A stretch of 8,055 nt of DNA. Source: Chloroflexota bacterium. GTDB lineage: Bacteria > Chloroflexota > Limnocylindria > Limnocylindrales > CSP1-4. Positions 1 through 6,067 of the stretch are shown here, one piece after another. The notes under the pieces were generated by a model that worked only from the letters and a program-made list of their open reading frames with translations, was not told where the DNA came from and did not search any database. Within the stretch, counting starts at the first letter, position 1; each line of letters opens with the position of its first letter. The translations under genes and the position numbers were made by a program. The stretch covers positions 1-8,055 of the forward strand of contig JACQEF010000062.1 of the NCBI GenBank assembly GCA_016200745.1, given 5' to 3'.

Positions 1-1
1 C

Positions 2-85
2 TCACTGCCGCATCTCCCACTGCGGTTCGACCTCGTCGTCGTCGAACCCGGCGACCGCACCCGGCATCACCGGCACGCCATGTAG
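2..85 (+). CDS. C-terminal end of an upstream gene, possibly YraN/UPF0102 family
   Basis: An open frame enters from the left edge and ends at TAG 83-85. The 27 visible residues include [14 protein letters not shown] and end in RHHRHAM. YraN/UPF0102 proteins, which have a nuclease-like fold and no settled function, commonly end with an R-F-D-V-V-x-V strand followed by a charged turn and a terminal H-x-x-N-A-F-like helix; this tail has the same shape. yraN also lies upstream of rpsB in some GC-rich bacteria (rnhB-yraN-comM-dprA-...-rpsB in actinobacteria), which fits loosely. The fragment is too short to be certain, and in a GC-rich genome 27 open codons mean little by themselves. The family call is a tentative inference. 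Confidence 0.4.
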   Translation, partial: SLPHLPLRFDLVVVEPGDRTRHHRHAM

Positions 86-152
86 CCGCGGGCGGCGCGG
101 GACGCCACGAAGCGCGCCTCCTCCGCCGGAGCCCGGCCGCGCCGCCGTCCCG

Positions 153-161
153 TGCTACACT
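153..161 (+). promoter_or_regulatory. Extended -10 promoter of the rpsB operon (TGCTACACT)
   Basis: TG-C-TACACT reads as an extended -10 element (TGn next to a TAnnnT hexamer at 156-161). It stands out as a small AT-containing island in very GC-rich sequence. No TTGACA-like -35 box is seen about 17 bases upstream (around 133-138 the sequence is GC only), which is usual for extended -10 promoters. Transcription would begin near 168, giving an rpsB leader of about 175-180 nt. As the only clear promoter-like motif before a nearly gap-free gene cluster, it probably drives the whole operon. This is a motif reading, not a mapped start. Confidence 0.6.
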
Positions 162-255
162 CCCGCCGGTCCGCAGACCCGCGGCCCGGGCTCGCCCGAG
201 CCACCATCCGAACGCCCACGTCACCCGGCGTGGAGCACACACGCGAGCCGTTCCG

Positions 256-301
256 GCCGGGACGGTGCCGTCACCCGACGATCGTCGGGGCGGTTCCCGG
301 C
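256..301 (+). promoter_or_regulatory. Possible structured mRNA leader of rpsB
   Basis: Bases 256-262 (GCCGGGA) are complementary to 295-301 (TCCCGGC), a 7-bp closing stem. Inside it sit GACGG-TG-CCGTC (261-272, sharing two bases with the outer stem, so the two compete at that point) and the perfect palindrome 274-289, which can fold with a GATC loop. The element ends 44 nt before the GTG. In E. coli, S2 represses its own operon through the rpsB leader, so a structured leader here could serve similar feedback control. Function is inferred; GC-rich DNA forms such stems easily by chance. Confidence 0.35.
274..289. repeat. Perfect 16-bp palindrome CCCGACGATCGTCGGG
   Basis: The two 8-base halves are exact reverse complements with no spacer. 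In RNA it would be a 6-bp stem with a GAUC loop; in DNA it has the symmetry of a dimeric repressor site. It lies about 106-121 bases downstream of the predicted transcription start and 56 bases before the rpsB start codon. That position favours an RNA element or a roadblock-type site over a promoter-overlapping operator. Confidence 0.6.
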
Positions 302-330
302 GACGAGGCCCGCGGAGGAACGAACCGAAC

Positions 331-336
331 AGGAGG
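331..336 (+). promoter_or_regulatory. Ribosome binding site deciding the rpsB start
   Basis: AGGAGG is a full Shine-Dalgarno core 9 nt before GTG 346. It selects GTG 346 over the upstream in-frame ATG 265 and over ATG 361, which lies 24 nt from the same core. Confidence 0.85.
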
Positions 337-345
337 TCGCTCACC

Positions 346-1311
346 GTGCCGTCCGTCTCGATGCGGCAGCTGCTGGAAGCCGGAGTCCACTTCGGTCACC
401 AGACTCGCCGCTGGAACCCCAAGATGCGCCCGTTCATCTTCGCCGAGCGCAACGGGATCCACATCATCGATCTCGCCCAGACCGTCCAGCGGCTCGACAT
501 CGCGCTCGACTTCGTGCGCGAGACCGTCGCCCGCGGCGACCAGGTCCTGTTCGTCGGGACGAAGAAGCAGGCCCAGGAGCCGGTTGCCCAGGAGGCCGCC
601 CGGGCCAACCAGCCCTACGTCAACAAGCGCTGGCTGGGCGGCATGCTCACCAACTTCACCACGATCAAGAAGCGCATCGGCCTGCTCGAGCAGCTCGAGG
701 CGCGCCAGGCCAACGGCGACTTCGACCGGATGACCAAGAAGGAAGCCGCGAAGCTGACCGAGGAGATGGTCAAGCTGCAGGGCACGCTCGGCGGCATGCG
801 CAAGATGAAGCGGCTGCCGGGCGCCATCTTCATCGTCGACCCGCACCGCGAGCGGATCGGCGTGACGGAGGCCAACAAGCTCGAGATCCCGGTCGTCGGG
901 ACCGGCGACACCAACGTCGACCCCGACGAGCTCGACTACATCATTCCCGCCAACGACGACGCGATCCGGGCCATCCGGCTGCTCTGCACGCTGGTCGCGG
1001 ACGCCGCCATCGAGGGCGCCCAGCAGCGGTCCGCGCGCAATGCGGCGGAGCCCGAGCCGATCGAGACGATGGCCATGCCGGCGCCGGAGGAAGAGGAGCC
1101 GGGCGCGACCGACGAGCTCGTCGCCGCGCTCGCCGGCGGTGCGGCCCTCTCGTTCGAGCCCGACGTCGACGAGGACGACCTGCTGCCCGGCGACCGGATC
1201 GCCCGGGCCGAGGCCGCCGTGGCCGAGACGCCCGAAGCGAGCCCCGAGGAGATCGAGGCGGAGCTCGCCCGCGAAGCCGCCGAGAAGGTGGACGAGCCCG
1301 CCGCCAGCTGA
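346..1311 (+). CDS. rpsB: 30S ribosomal protein S2 with long acidic C-terminal extension
   Basis: Encodes S2, a late-assembling small-subunit protein on the back of the 30S at the head-body junction, needed for normal binding of S1 and mRNA. The product is 321 residues from GTG 346. Family blocks are clear: [17 protein letters not shown] (4-20), WNPKM (23-27), IHIIDL (38-43), LFVGTKK (68-74), RWLGGMLTN (95-103), TKKEA (130-134), the P-D-A-like LPGAIFIVD (157-165), [10 protein letters not shown] (175-184), DTN-x-DPD (188-194) and [10 protein letters not shown] (200-209). The conserved core ends near residue 229. Ordinary S2 proteins are about 230-260 residues; here some 90 extra residues follow, rich in Glu, Asp, Ala and Pro, with an EEEE run and a final helical A/E-rich segment ending EKVDEPAAS. 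It heads the cluster, upstream of tsf as in most bacteria. The in-frame ATG at 265 would add an Arg-rich, unconserved leader and is rejected. Confidence 0.97.
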   Translation: MPSVSMRQLLEAGVHFGHQTRRWNPKMRPFIFAERNGIHIIDLAQTVQRLDIALDFVRETVARGDQVLFVGTKKQAQEPVAQEAARANQPYVNKRWLGGMLTNFTTIKKRIGLLEQLEARQANGDFDRMTKKEAAKLTEEMVKLQGTLGGMRKMKRLPGAIFIVDPHRERIGVTEANKLEIPVVGTGDTNVDPDELDYIIPANDDAIRAIRLLCTLVADAAIEGAQQRSARNAAEPEPIETMAMPAPEEEEPGATDELVAALAGGAALSFEPDVDEDDLLPGDRIARAEAAVAETPEASPEEIEAELAREAAEKVDEPAAS

Positions 1312-1316
1312 TCACC

Positions 1317-1335
1317 GGCCGGCTGCCCGCCGGCC
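1317..1335 (+). other. GC hairpin in the rpsB-tsf gap
   Basis: GGCCGGC (1317-1323) and GCCGGCC (1329-1335) form a 7-bp all-GC stem with a 5-base TGCCC loop, starting 6 nt after the rpsB stop codon. No T-run follows, so it is not a standard intrinsic terminator. In the only sizeable gap of the operon (1312-1408), it could protect the rpsB 3' end or mark an attenuation or processing point that adjusts S2 relative to EF-Ts. Role inferred. Confidence 0.45.
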
Positions 1336-1408
1336 CGCCAACCGACCGACAGACACACGAGGCGGTCGCCCGACCACGGACGCCGCATGACAGGGAGTAC
1401 GAACCAGC

Positions 1409-2004
<596 letters not shown>

Positions 2005-2008
<4 letters not shown>

Positions 2009-2637
2009 CCGACGCCGGCTCGCCGCCGCCAACCGGTGAGGCGTCGCTCCGCTATCGGCGCATCCTCCTGAAGCTGTCCGGCGAGGCGCTCCTCGGCGAC
2101 CGCCAGTACGGCGTGGACCCGGCGTTCTGCGCGTTCATCGCCCGCCAGGTCGCCGAGGTCCACGCGCTCGGCGTCCAGGTCGGGATCGTGGTCGGCGGCG
2201 GCAACATCTTCCGCGGGCTGGCGGCGTCGGCCCGCGGGATGGACCGCGCGACCGGCGACTACATCGGGATGCTGGCCACCGTGATGACCGGGACCGGCAA
2301 CCCGTACTTCACCACCGACACGGCGGCGGCCCTCCGCGCCGTCGAGATCAACGCCGAGGTCCTGCTCAAGGCGACCAAGGTGGACGGCGTCTACGATCAC
2401 GATCCCATGACGCACGCCGATGCCCGGCGCTACGCTCATCTGGAGTACGCGGACCTCCTCCGGGATCAGCTCCGTGTGCTCGATGCCACGGCCGTGAGCC
2501 TGTGCATGGAGAACGACCTGCCGATCGTCGTGTTCGATCTGAACCAGCCCGACAACATCAAGCGGGTTGCGGCCGGCGAACCGGTCGGTACCCTCATCTC
2601 GGGCGCCTCGAGCGCCGCCGGAGGTGCGCGATCATGA
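2005..2637 (+). CDS. pyrH: UMP kinase (uridylate kinase) lacking a conserved internal block
   Basis: Bacterial UMP kinase, of the amino-acid-kinase fold, phosphorylates UMP to UDP with ATP, in the cytosol as a hexamer, and is allosterically tuned by GTP and UTP. The product is 210 residues from GTG 2005, which overlaps the tsf stop as GTGA with GGAGG at 1996-2000. Recognisable in order: [11 protein letters not shown] (19-29, nucleotide-binding start), [10 protein letters not shown] (62-71, UMP phosphate loop), [16 protein letters not shown] (79-94), [15 protein letters not shown] (95-109), [15 protein letters not shown] (120-134) and the C-terminal strand LPIVVFDLN. The usual length is about 235-245. 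Between M94 and G96 the family normally has about 50 residues (E. coli positions roughly 87-136) containing two helices, two strands and the GTP-site arginines; here one Thr replaces them, in frame. Substrate-binding loops on both sides are intact. The gene may be a real divergent enzyme, a defective allele or an assembly deletion; identity of the family is certain, activity is not. Confidence 0.93.
2284..2292 (+). other. Junction of the missing internal block in pyrH
   Basis: Codons ATG (M94), ACC (T95) and GGG (G96) join the end of the GMLATVM helix directly to the GTGNP loop. Homologues place about 50 residues here. Short ACCG repeats surround the point (ACCGTGATGACCGGGACCGG, 2278-2297), which could favour slippage, recombination or assembly collapse. 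No stop codon or frame change occurs at the junction. Confidence 0.8.
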
Positions 2638-3191
2638 GCTCCGAGATCATCGCCGACGCGGATCACAAGATGGGCCGCGCAGTCGAGGCCATGGAGCGTG
2701 ACTTCCAGGGCCTCCGAACCGGGAGGGCGTCGACCGCACTCGTCGAGCGCCTCCACGTCGAGTATTACGGCACCTCGACGCCGCTCAACCAGCTGGCCGG
2801 GATCAGTGTCCCGGAACCCCACCAGATCGTCATCCAGCCCTGGGATCGGGGCGTCCTCGGCGCCATCGAGAAGGCCATCCAGAAGAGCGACATCGGGTTG
2901 ATGCCCAACGTCGACGGGACGGTCGTCCGCCTCAACATCCCGCCGCTCACGGAAGAGCGTCGCAAGGAGATCGTGCGGAGCGTCCACAAGCGGATGGAAG
3001 AGGCCAGGGTGGAGATCCGCAACCTGCGGCGCGATGCGGCCGACCACCTGAAGCGGGAAGAGCGTGACGGCGACCTCGGCACCGACGAGGCCCATCGCCA
3101 GCTCGAGACGCTCCAGCGCACGACCGACCGGCACATCGCCGAGGTCGATCGCCTGGGCGCCGCGAAAGAGCAGGAGGTCCTCGAGGTCTAG
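2634..3191 (+). CDS. frr: Ribosome recycling factor
   Basis: RRF acts with EF-G in the cytosol to split post-termination ribosomes so subunits can be reused. The product is 185 residues, exactly the usual family length. Motifs in order: GLRTGRAST (26-34) in the three-helix bundle, [21 protein letters not shown] (42-62) forming the start of the beta/alpha domain [24 protein letters not shown] (the hinge region returning to domain I), then a long charged helix pair to the end. No key block is missing. The start ATG 2634 overlaps the pyrH stop as ATGA, with GGAGG at 2620-2624 (9-nt spacing), fixing the start against an in-frame ATG at 2502 inside pyrH. Its stop TAG shares one base with the uppS GTG. 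Confidence 0.97.
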   Translation: MSSEIIADADHKMGRAVEAMERDFQGLRTGRASTALVERLHVEYYGTSTPLNQLAGISVPEPHQIVIQPWDRGVLGAIEKAIQKSDIGLMPNVDGTVVRLNIPPLTEERRKEIVRSVHKRMEEARVEIRNLRRDAADHLKREERDGDLGTDEAHRQLETLQRTTDRHIAEVDRLGAAKEQEVLEV

Positions 3192-3994
3192 TGACGCGCG
3201 CACCGCTGGCCAGGCCGACCGACGCGCCGCCCGCGGCGCACGATCCGGCGCGCGAGACCGAACGCCCGGCCACCGACGCGCCTGCGGCGAGTTCGTTACC
3301 GCTGCCACGCGAGGAGCTGCCCCGCCACGTCGCGATCATCATGGACGGCAACCGGCGCTGGGCGCGCCAGCGCGACCTGTCCGAGCTGGACGGGCATGCG
3401 GCGGGTGTCGAGGCGATCCGCGAGCTGCTCCGGCACGCGGTGCGGCGCGGCGTCCCGGTCGTCACCCTCTACGCGTTCAGCCGCGAGAACTGGGCCCGCT
3501 CCGACGAGGAGGTCACCGGGCTGTTCGGGCTGCTCGAGGCCGCCGTCCGCAGCGAGACGGCCGAGCTTCGCGCGCAAGGCGTCCGGATCCGGCTGCTGGG
3601 CCGGCTCGACGAGCTGCCCCCGGCGACCCGCGCGTCGATCGAGGAAGCGCTCGACGCGACCGCCGGCGGGGACCGGCTGCTGCTCAACATCGCCTTCAAC
3701 TACGCCGGCCGGACCGAGCTCGTCGACGCGTTTCGCCGGCTCGCGTCGAGCGGCGTCTCCGCCGACGAGATCGATGAGGCGGCGATCAGCGCGTCCCTGT
3801 ATACGGCCGGCCTGCCTGATCCCGACCTCGTGATCCGCACGGGCGGCGAGCAACGCCTGTCGAACTTCCTCATCTGGCAGTCTGCCTACGCGGAGTTCTA
3901 TACGTGCGAGGCGCTCTGGCCCGACTTCGGGCCCGACGCGTTCGACGCGGCCCTGCTGGAGTTCGCCCGTCGCAACCGCCGGTTCGGGCGCTGA
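3191..3994 (+). CDS. uppS: Isoprenyl transferase (undecaprenyl diphosphate synthase family)
   Basis: A cis-prenyltransferase condensing isopentenyl diphosphate units onto farnesyl diphosphate; in most bacteria the product is the C55 carrier of peptidoglycan and glycan precursors. It is a peripheral enzyme facing the membrane. The product has 267 residues. Residues 1-42 are a low-complexity Ala/Pro/Arg/Thr leader. The catalytic core opens with HVAIIMDGNRRWA (46-58; catalytic Asp52), then GHAAG (68-72), LYAFSRENW (93-101), LNIAFNYAGR (165-174), DLVIRTGGEQRLSNF (212-226; diphosphate-binding Arg216 and Arg222), and YAEFY (233-237; metal-binding Glu235). The position matching E. coli Arg39 is Glu65 here. 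GTG 3191 directly follows the frr stop (TAGTG), with AGGAGG at 3172-3177 (13-nt spacing). Chain length cannot be told from sequence, so a shorter-chain product is possible. Dxr and IspG of the same cluster supply its substrate pathway. Confidence 0.94.
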   Translation: MTRAPLARPTDAPPAAHDPARETERPATDAPAASSLPLPREELPRHVAIIMDGNRRWARQRDLSELDGHAAGVEAIRELLRHAVRRGVPVVTLYAFSRENWARSDEEVTGLFGLLEAAVRSETAELRAQGVRIRLLGRLDELPPATRASIEEALDATAGGDRLLLNIAFNYAGRTELVDAFRRLASSGVSADEIDEAAISASLYTAGLPDPDLVIRTGGEQRLSNFLIWQSAYAEFYTCEALWPDFGPDAFDAALLEFARRNRRFGR

Positions 3995-4001
3995 CCGGGC
4001 C

Positions 4002-4006
4002 GGAGG
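4002..4006 (+). promoter_or_regulatory. Ribosome binding site deciding the cdsA start
   Basis: GGAGG lies 8 nt before ATG 4015, in the 20-nt gap after the uppS stop. It supports this start over the in-frame ATG at 3904, which lies inside uppS and would add 37 Arg-rich residues before the first membrane helix. Confidence 0.8.
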
Positions 4007-4014
4007 CATCGCCC

Positions 4015-4842
4015 ATGCGTGATCGCGCGATCAGCGCGGCCGTGCTCGTCCCCGTCCTGCTGCTCGTGCTCGCGATCGGGGGCCCGGTGCTCGACGTGGC
4101 GATCGCCCTCGCCACCGCGCTCGCCGCACTCGAGGTCTTCCGGCTCCTCCGCTCGGGCGGCTACCCGACCTTCTCGGCTCTCGGGACCGCGCTCGCGCTC
4201 GTCGTCGTCCTCGACGCCGCCTTTCCCGAGGTGCTCGAGGGGAGCGGGCTGCTGCTCGGCGGGGTCGGGATCGTCCTCGTCGCGGTCGCCTCGTTCTCGC
4301 GCCCGGATCCCCGAGACGGTCTGTCCGTCTGGATGGCCACGATGTTCGGGGCCCTGTACGTGTCGCTGCTGTCGTTCGTGATCGGGCTCGGGCACGCTGC
4401 ACCCGACCACGCCGCCGGCGCGCCGCTCCACGGGCTGGGATCCGAGCGGGGCTGGATCCTCCTCCTCGTCCTGGCGGTCTGGTCCTACGACACCGGCGCG
4501 TACCTGGTCGGCCGGAATTTCGGCCGCACGCGGTTCCTCACCCACATCTCGCCATCGAAGACGATCGAGGGCCTGCTCGGCGGCGTGGTGGCGACCACGG
4601 CCGCGGTCGGGCTGCTCCTGATCGGGCTCGGCCAGAACCCGCTGCACGCCGCCGCGCTCGGGCCACTGACGGCGCTGGCGGCCCAGGCGGGGGACCTCGC
4701 CGAGTCGACGATCAAGCGCGCGGCGGGCGTGCGCGACTCGGGCACGCTGATCCCGGGCCACGGTGGCATCCTCGATCGCGTCGATTCCTTCCTCTTCGCC
4801 GGCCCCATCGTGACCCTCTATGTCCTCGCCCTCGTCCGCTGA
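4015..4842 (+). CDS. cdsA: Phosphatidate cytidylyltransferase (CDP-diglyceride synthase)
   Basis: CdsA is an integral membrane enzyme that makes CDP-diacylglycerol from phosphatidic acid and CTP, the branch point of phospholipid synthesis. The product has 275 residues, the normal size. Hydrophobic stretches suggest about seven to eight membrane helices (for example 7-23, 26-40, 57-68, 78-93, 107-125, 147-158, 187-206, 261-274). Family motifs: WSYDTGAYLVGRNFG (156-170), ISPSKTIEG (178-186), and the CDS signature at 231-257, S-x-I-K-R-x4-R-D-S-G-x2-I-P-G-H-G-G-I-x-D-R-V-D. The metal/CTP-binding Asp and the HGG core are present; the signature Lys before Asp241 is Arg, a conservative change. The 3' end overlaps dxr by 23 nt. 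Confidence 0.96.
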   Translation: MRDRAISAAVLVPVLLLVLAIGGPVLDVAIALATALAALEVFRLLRSGGYPTFSALGTALALVVVLDAAFPEVLEGSGLLLGGVGIVLVAVASFSRPDPRDGLSVWMATMFGALYVSLLSFVIGLGHAAPDHAAGAPLHGLGSERGWILLLVLAVWSYDTGAYLVGRNFGRTRFLTHISPSKTIEGLLGGVVATTAAVGLLLIGLGQNPLHAAALGPLTALAAQAGDLAESTIKRAAGVRDSGTLIPGHGGILDRVDSFLFAGPIVTLYVLALVR

Positions 4843-6067
4843 GCGGGGCGGCCACGACGGCGAGCGCCGGCGCGTCGCGCTCCTGGGATCCACCGGCTCG
4901 ATCGGCCGCCAGACGATCGAGGTGCTCGAGGCCCAGGCGGATGCCTTCGAGGTCGTGGCCCTGGCGGCCGGTTCCGACGTTGCCGGCCTCGCGAGGCAGG
5001 CCGCCCGCCTCCGTCCGGCGGCCGTCTCGCTGGCCGACGAGCGGGCGCTCGCCGCGCTCGACCTGCCGGACGCGACGGATCGAGTCGGCGGCGCCGACGC
5101 CCTCGAGGCGCTGGCCACCCGTGACGACGTGGATCTCGTGGTGGTCGCCACCGGCGGCGTCGTCAGCCTCCGTCCCGTCCTGGCCGCCCTGCGCGCCGGC
5201 AAGGTGGTGGCGACGGCCAACAAGGAGACGCTTGTCGCGGGTGGGCACCTCGTCATGCCGGTCGTCCGCGACCTGGCCGCCGGCCTCGCGGCGAGCGATC
5301 CGCGGGATCCATACGCCAGCCCGCTGGCCTGGCTGCGCCCCATCGACTCCGAGCATTCGGCGATCTGGCAGTGTCTCGTCGGGGAGCGCCTCGATTCGAT
5401 CGCCGCGCTGGTCCTGACCGCCTCCGGCGGCCCCTTCCTCGACGCCGGCGACGAGGTCCTGGCGCAGGCCACCCCGGCGATGGCCCTGCGCCACCCGACC
5501 TGGTCGATGGGCGCGAAGATCACGATCGACTCGGCATCGCTCGTCAACAAGGGCCTGGAGGTCATCGAGGCGCGCTGGCTGTACGATGTCGCCTCCGACG
5601 CCATCGAGGTGGTCATCCACCCGCAGAGCGTCGTCCACTCGGCCGTCCGCTTCGTCGACGGCTCCCTCAAGGCCCAGCTGGGCAACCCGGACATGCGAAT
5701 CCCCATCCAGTACGCGCTCACCTATCCCGACCGCCGCCCCTCGCCGGTGGCCGCCGCCGACCTGGTCGGCATCTCGCGCCTGGACTTCCGGGCGCCCGAC
5801 GAGGTGCGATTCCCGGCCCTCCGGATCTGCCGCCAGGCGGGCGAGGCCGGACCGTGGGCCTCGGCAGCGCTGATCGCCGCCGATGACGTGGCGGTCAGCC
5901 GCTTCCTCGCCGGCACGCTCGACTTCCCCGGCATCCCGCGGCTCCTCGAACGCGCCGTCGACCGGTACGGATCCGCGCCCGGCGTCCCCGGCGTCGACGA
6001 CCTGGAGCGCCTGGACGCCGCGGTCCGGGCCGAGTACGCGACCGGTCCGATCGGGGCCGCCTCATGA
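4820..6067 (+). CDS. dxr: 1-deoxy-D-xylulose 5-phosphate reductoisomerase
   Basis: Dxr (IspC) converts DXP to 2-C-methyl-D-erythritol 4-phosphate using NADPH and a divalent metal, the committed step of the MEP isoprenoid pathway, in the cytosol; it is the fosmidomycin target family. The product has 415 residues, slightly longer than usual (about 390-400). Seen in order: the NADPH-binding GSTGSIG (23-29), ATANKETLV (131-139), metal ligands in IDSEH (Asp176, Glu178), SGGPF (202-206), HPTWSMG (225-231), IDSASLVNKGLE (236-247; Asn243, Lys244, Glu247) and IHPQSVVHS (266-274). An extra stretch of about 15 residues (155-172) precedes the metal site, and the C-terminal N-A-A-N-E motif is I-A-A-D-D (352-356). 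ATG 4820 lies 23 nt inside cdsA; no in-frame ATG, GTG or TTG follows before the Rossmann start and no clear Shine-Dalgarno precedes it, so reinitiation or coupling is likely. Confidence 0.96.
   Translation: MSSPSSAERGGHDGERRRVALLGSTGSIGRQTIEVLEAQADAFEVVALAAGSDVAGLARQAARLRPAAVSLADERALAALDLPDATDRVGGADALEALATRDDVDLVVVATGGVVSLRPVLAALRAGKVVATANKETLVAGGHLVMPVVRDLAAGLAASDPRDPYASPLAWLRPIDSEHSAIWQCLVGERLDSIAALVLTASGGPFLDAGDEVLAQATPAMALRHPTWSMGAKITIDSASLVNKGLEVIEARWLYDVASDAIEVVIHPQSVVHSAVRFVDGSLKAQLGNPDMRIPIQYALTYPDRRPSPVAAADLVGISRLDFRAPDEVRFPALRICRQAGEAGPWASAALIAADDVAVSRFLAGTLDFPGIPRLLERAVDRYGSAPGVPGVDDLERLDAAVRAEYATGPIGAAS

Larger units (their letters stand above)
86..345 (+). other. Non-coding region with promoter and rpsB leader
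   Basis: These 260 bases lie between the TAG of the upstream frame and the rpsB GTG. No convincing gene is present on either strand; frames that cross it are out-of-frame shadows or upstream extensions of rpsB. It holds an extended -10 element (153-161), a structured GC-rich stretch (256-301) and two purine-rich Shine-Dalgarno-like runs (GGAGGA 314-319 and AGGAGG 331-336). No Rho-independent terminator with a T-run is visible for the upstream gene. Confidence 0.75.

Noticed and set aside
265..345. In-frame upstream extension of rpsB from ATG 265
   Set aside because: The added residues are Arg-rich and unlike any S2, lie over the predicted leader structure, and have no good ribosome binding site; AGGAGG at 331-336 points to GTG 346.
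152..733. 193-codon plus-strand frame starting at the promoter
   Set aside because: It starts at an GTG that overlaps the -10 element and then runs out of frame through rpsB with Ser/Arg/Pro-rich sequence; a shadow of rpsB.
1317..1335. Hairpin after rpsB as an intrinsic terminator
   Set aside because: There is no T-run after the stem; the following bases are CGCCAACC.
3898..5721. 607-codon open frame on the minus strand across cdsA and dxr
   Set aside because: It opposes two clearly conserved plus-strand genes, is full of Arg, Ser, Asp and Gly low-complexity, shows no domain, and is what very GC-rich coding DNA produces on its opposite strand.
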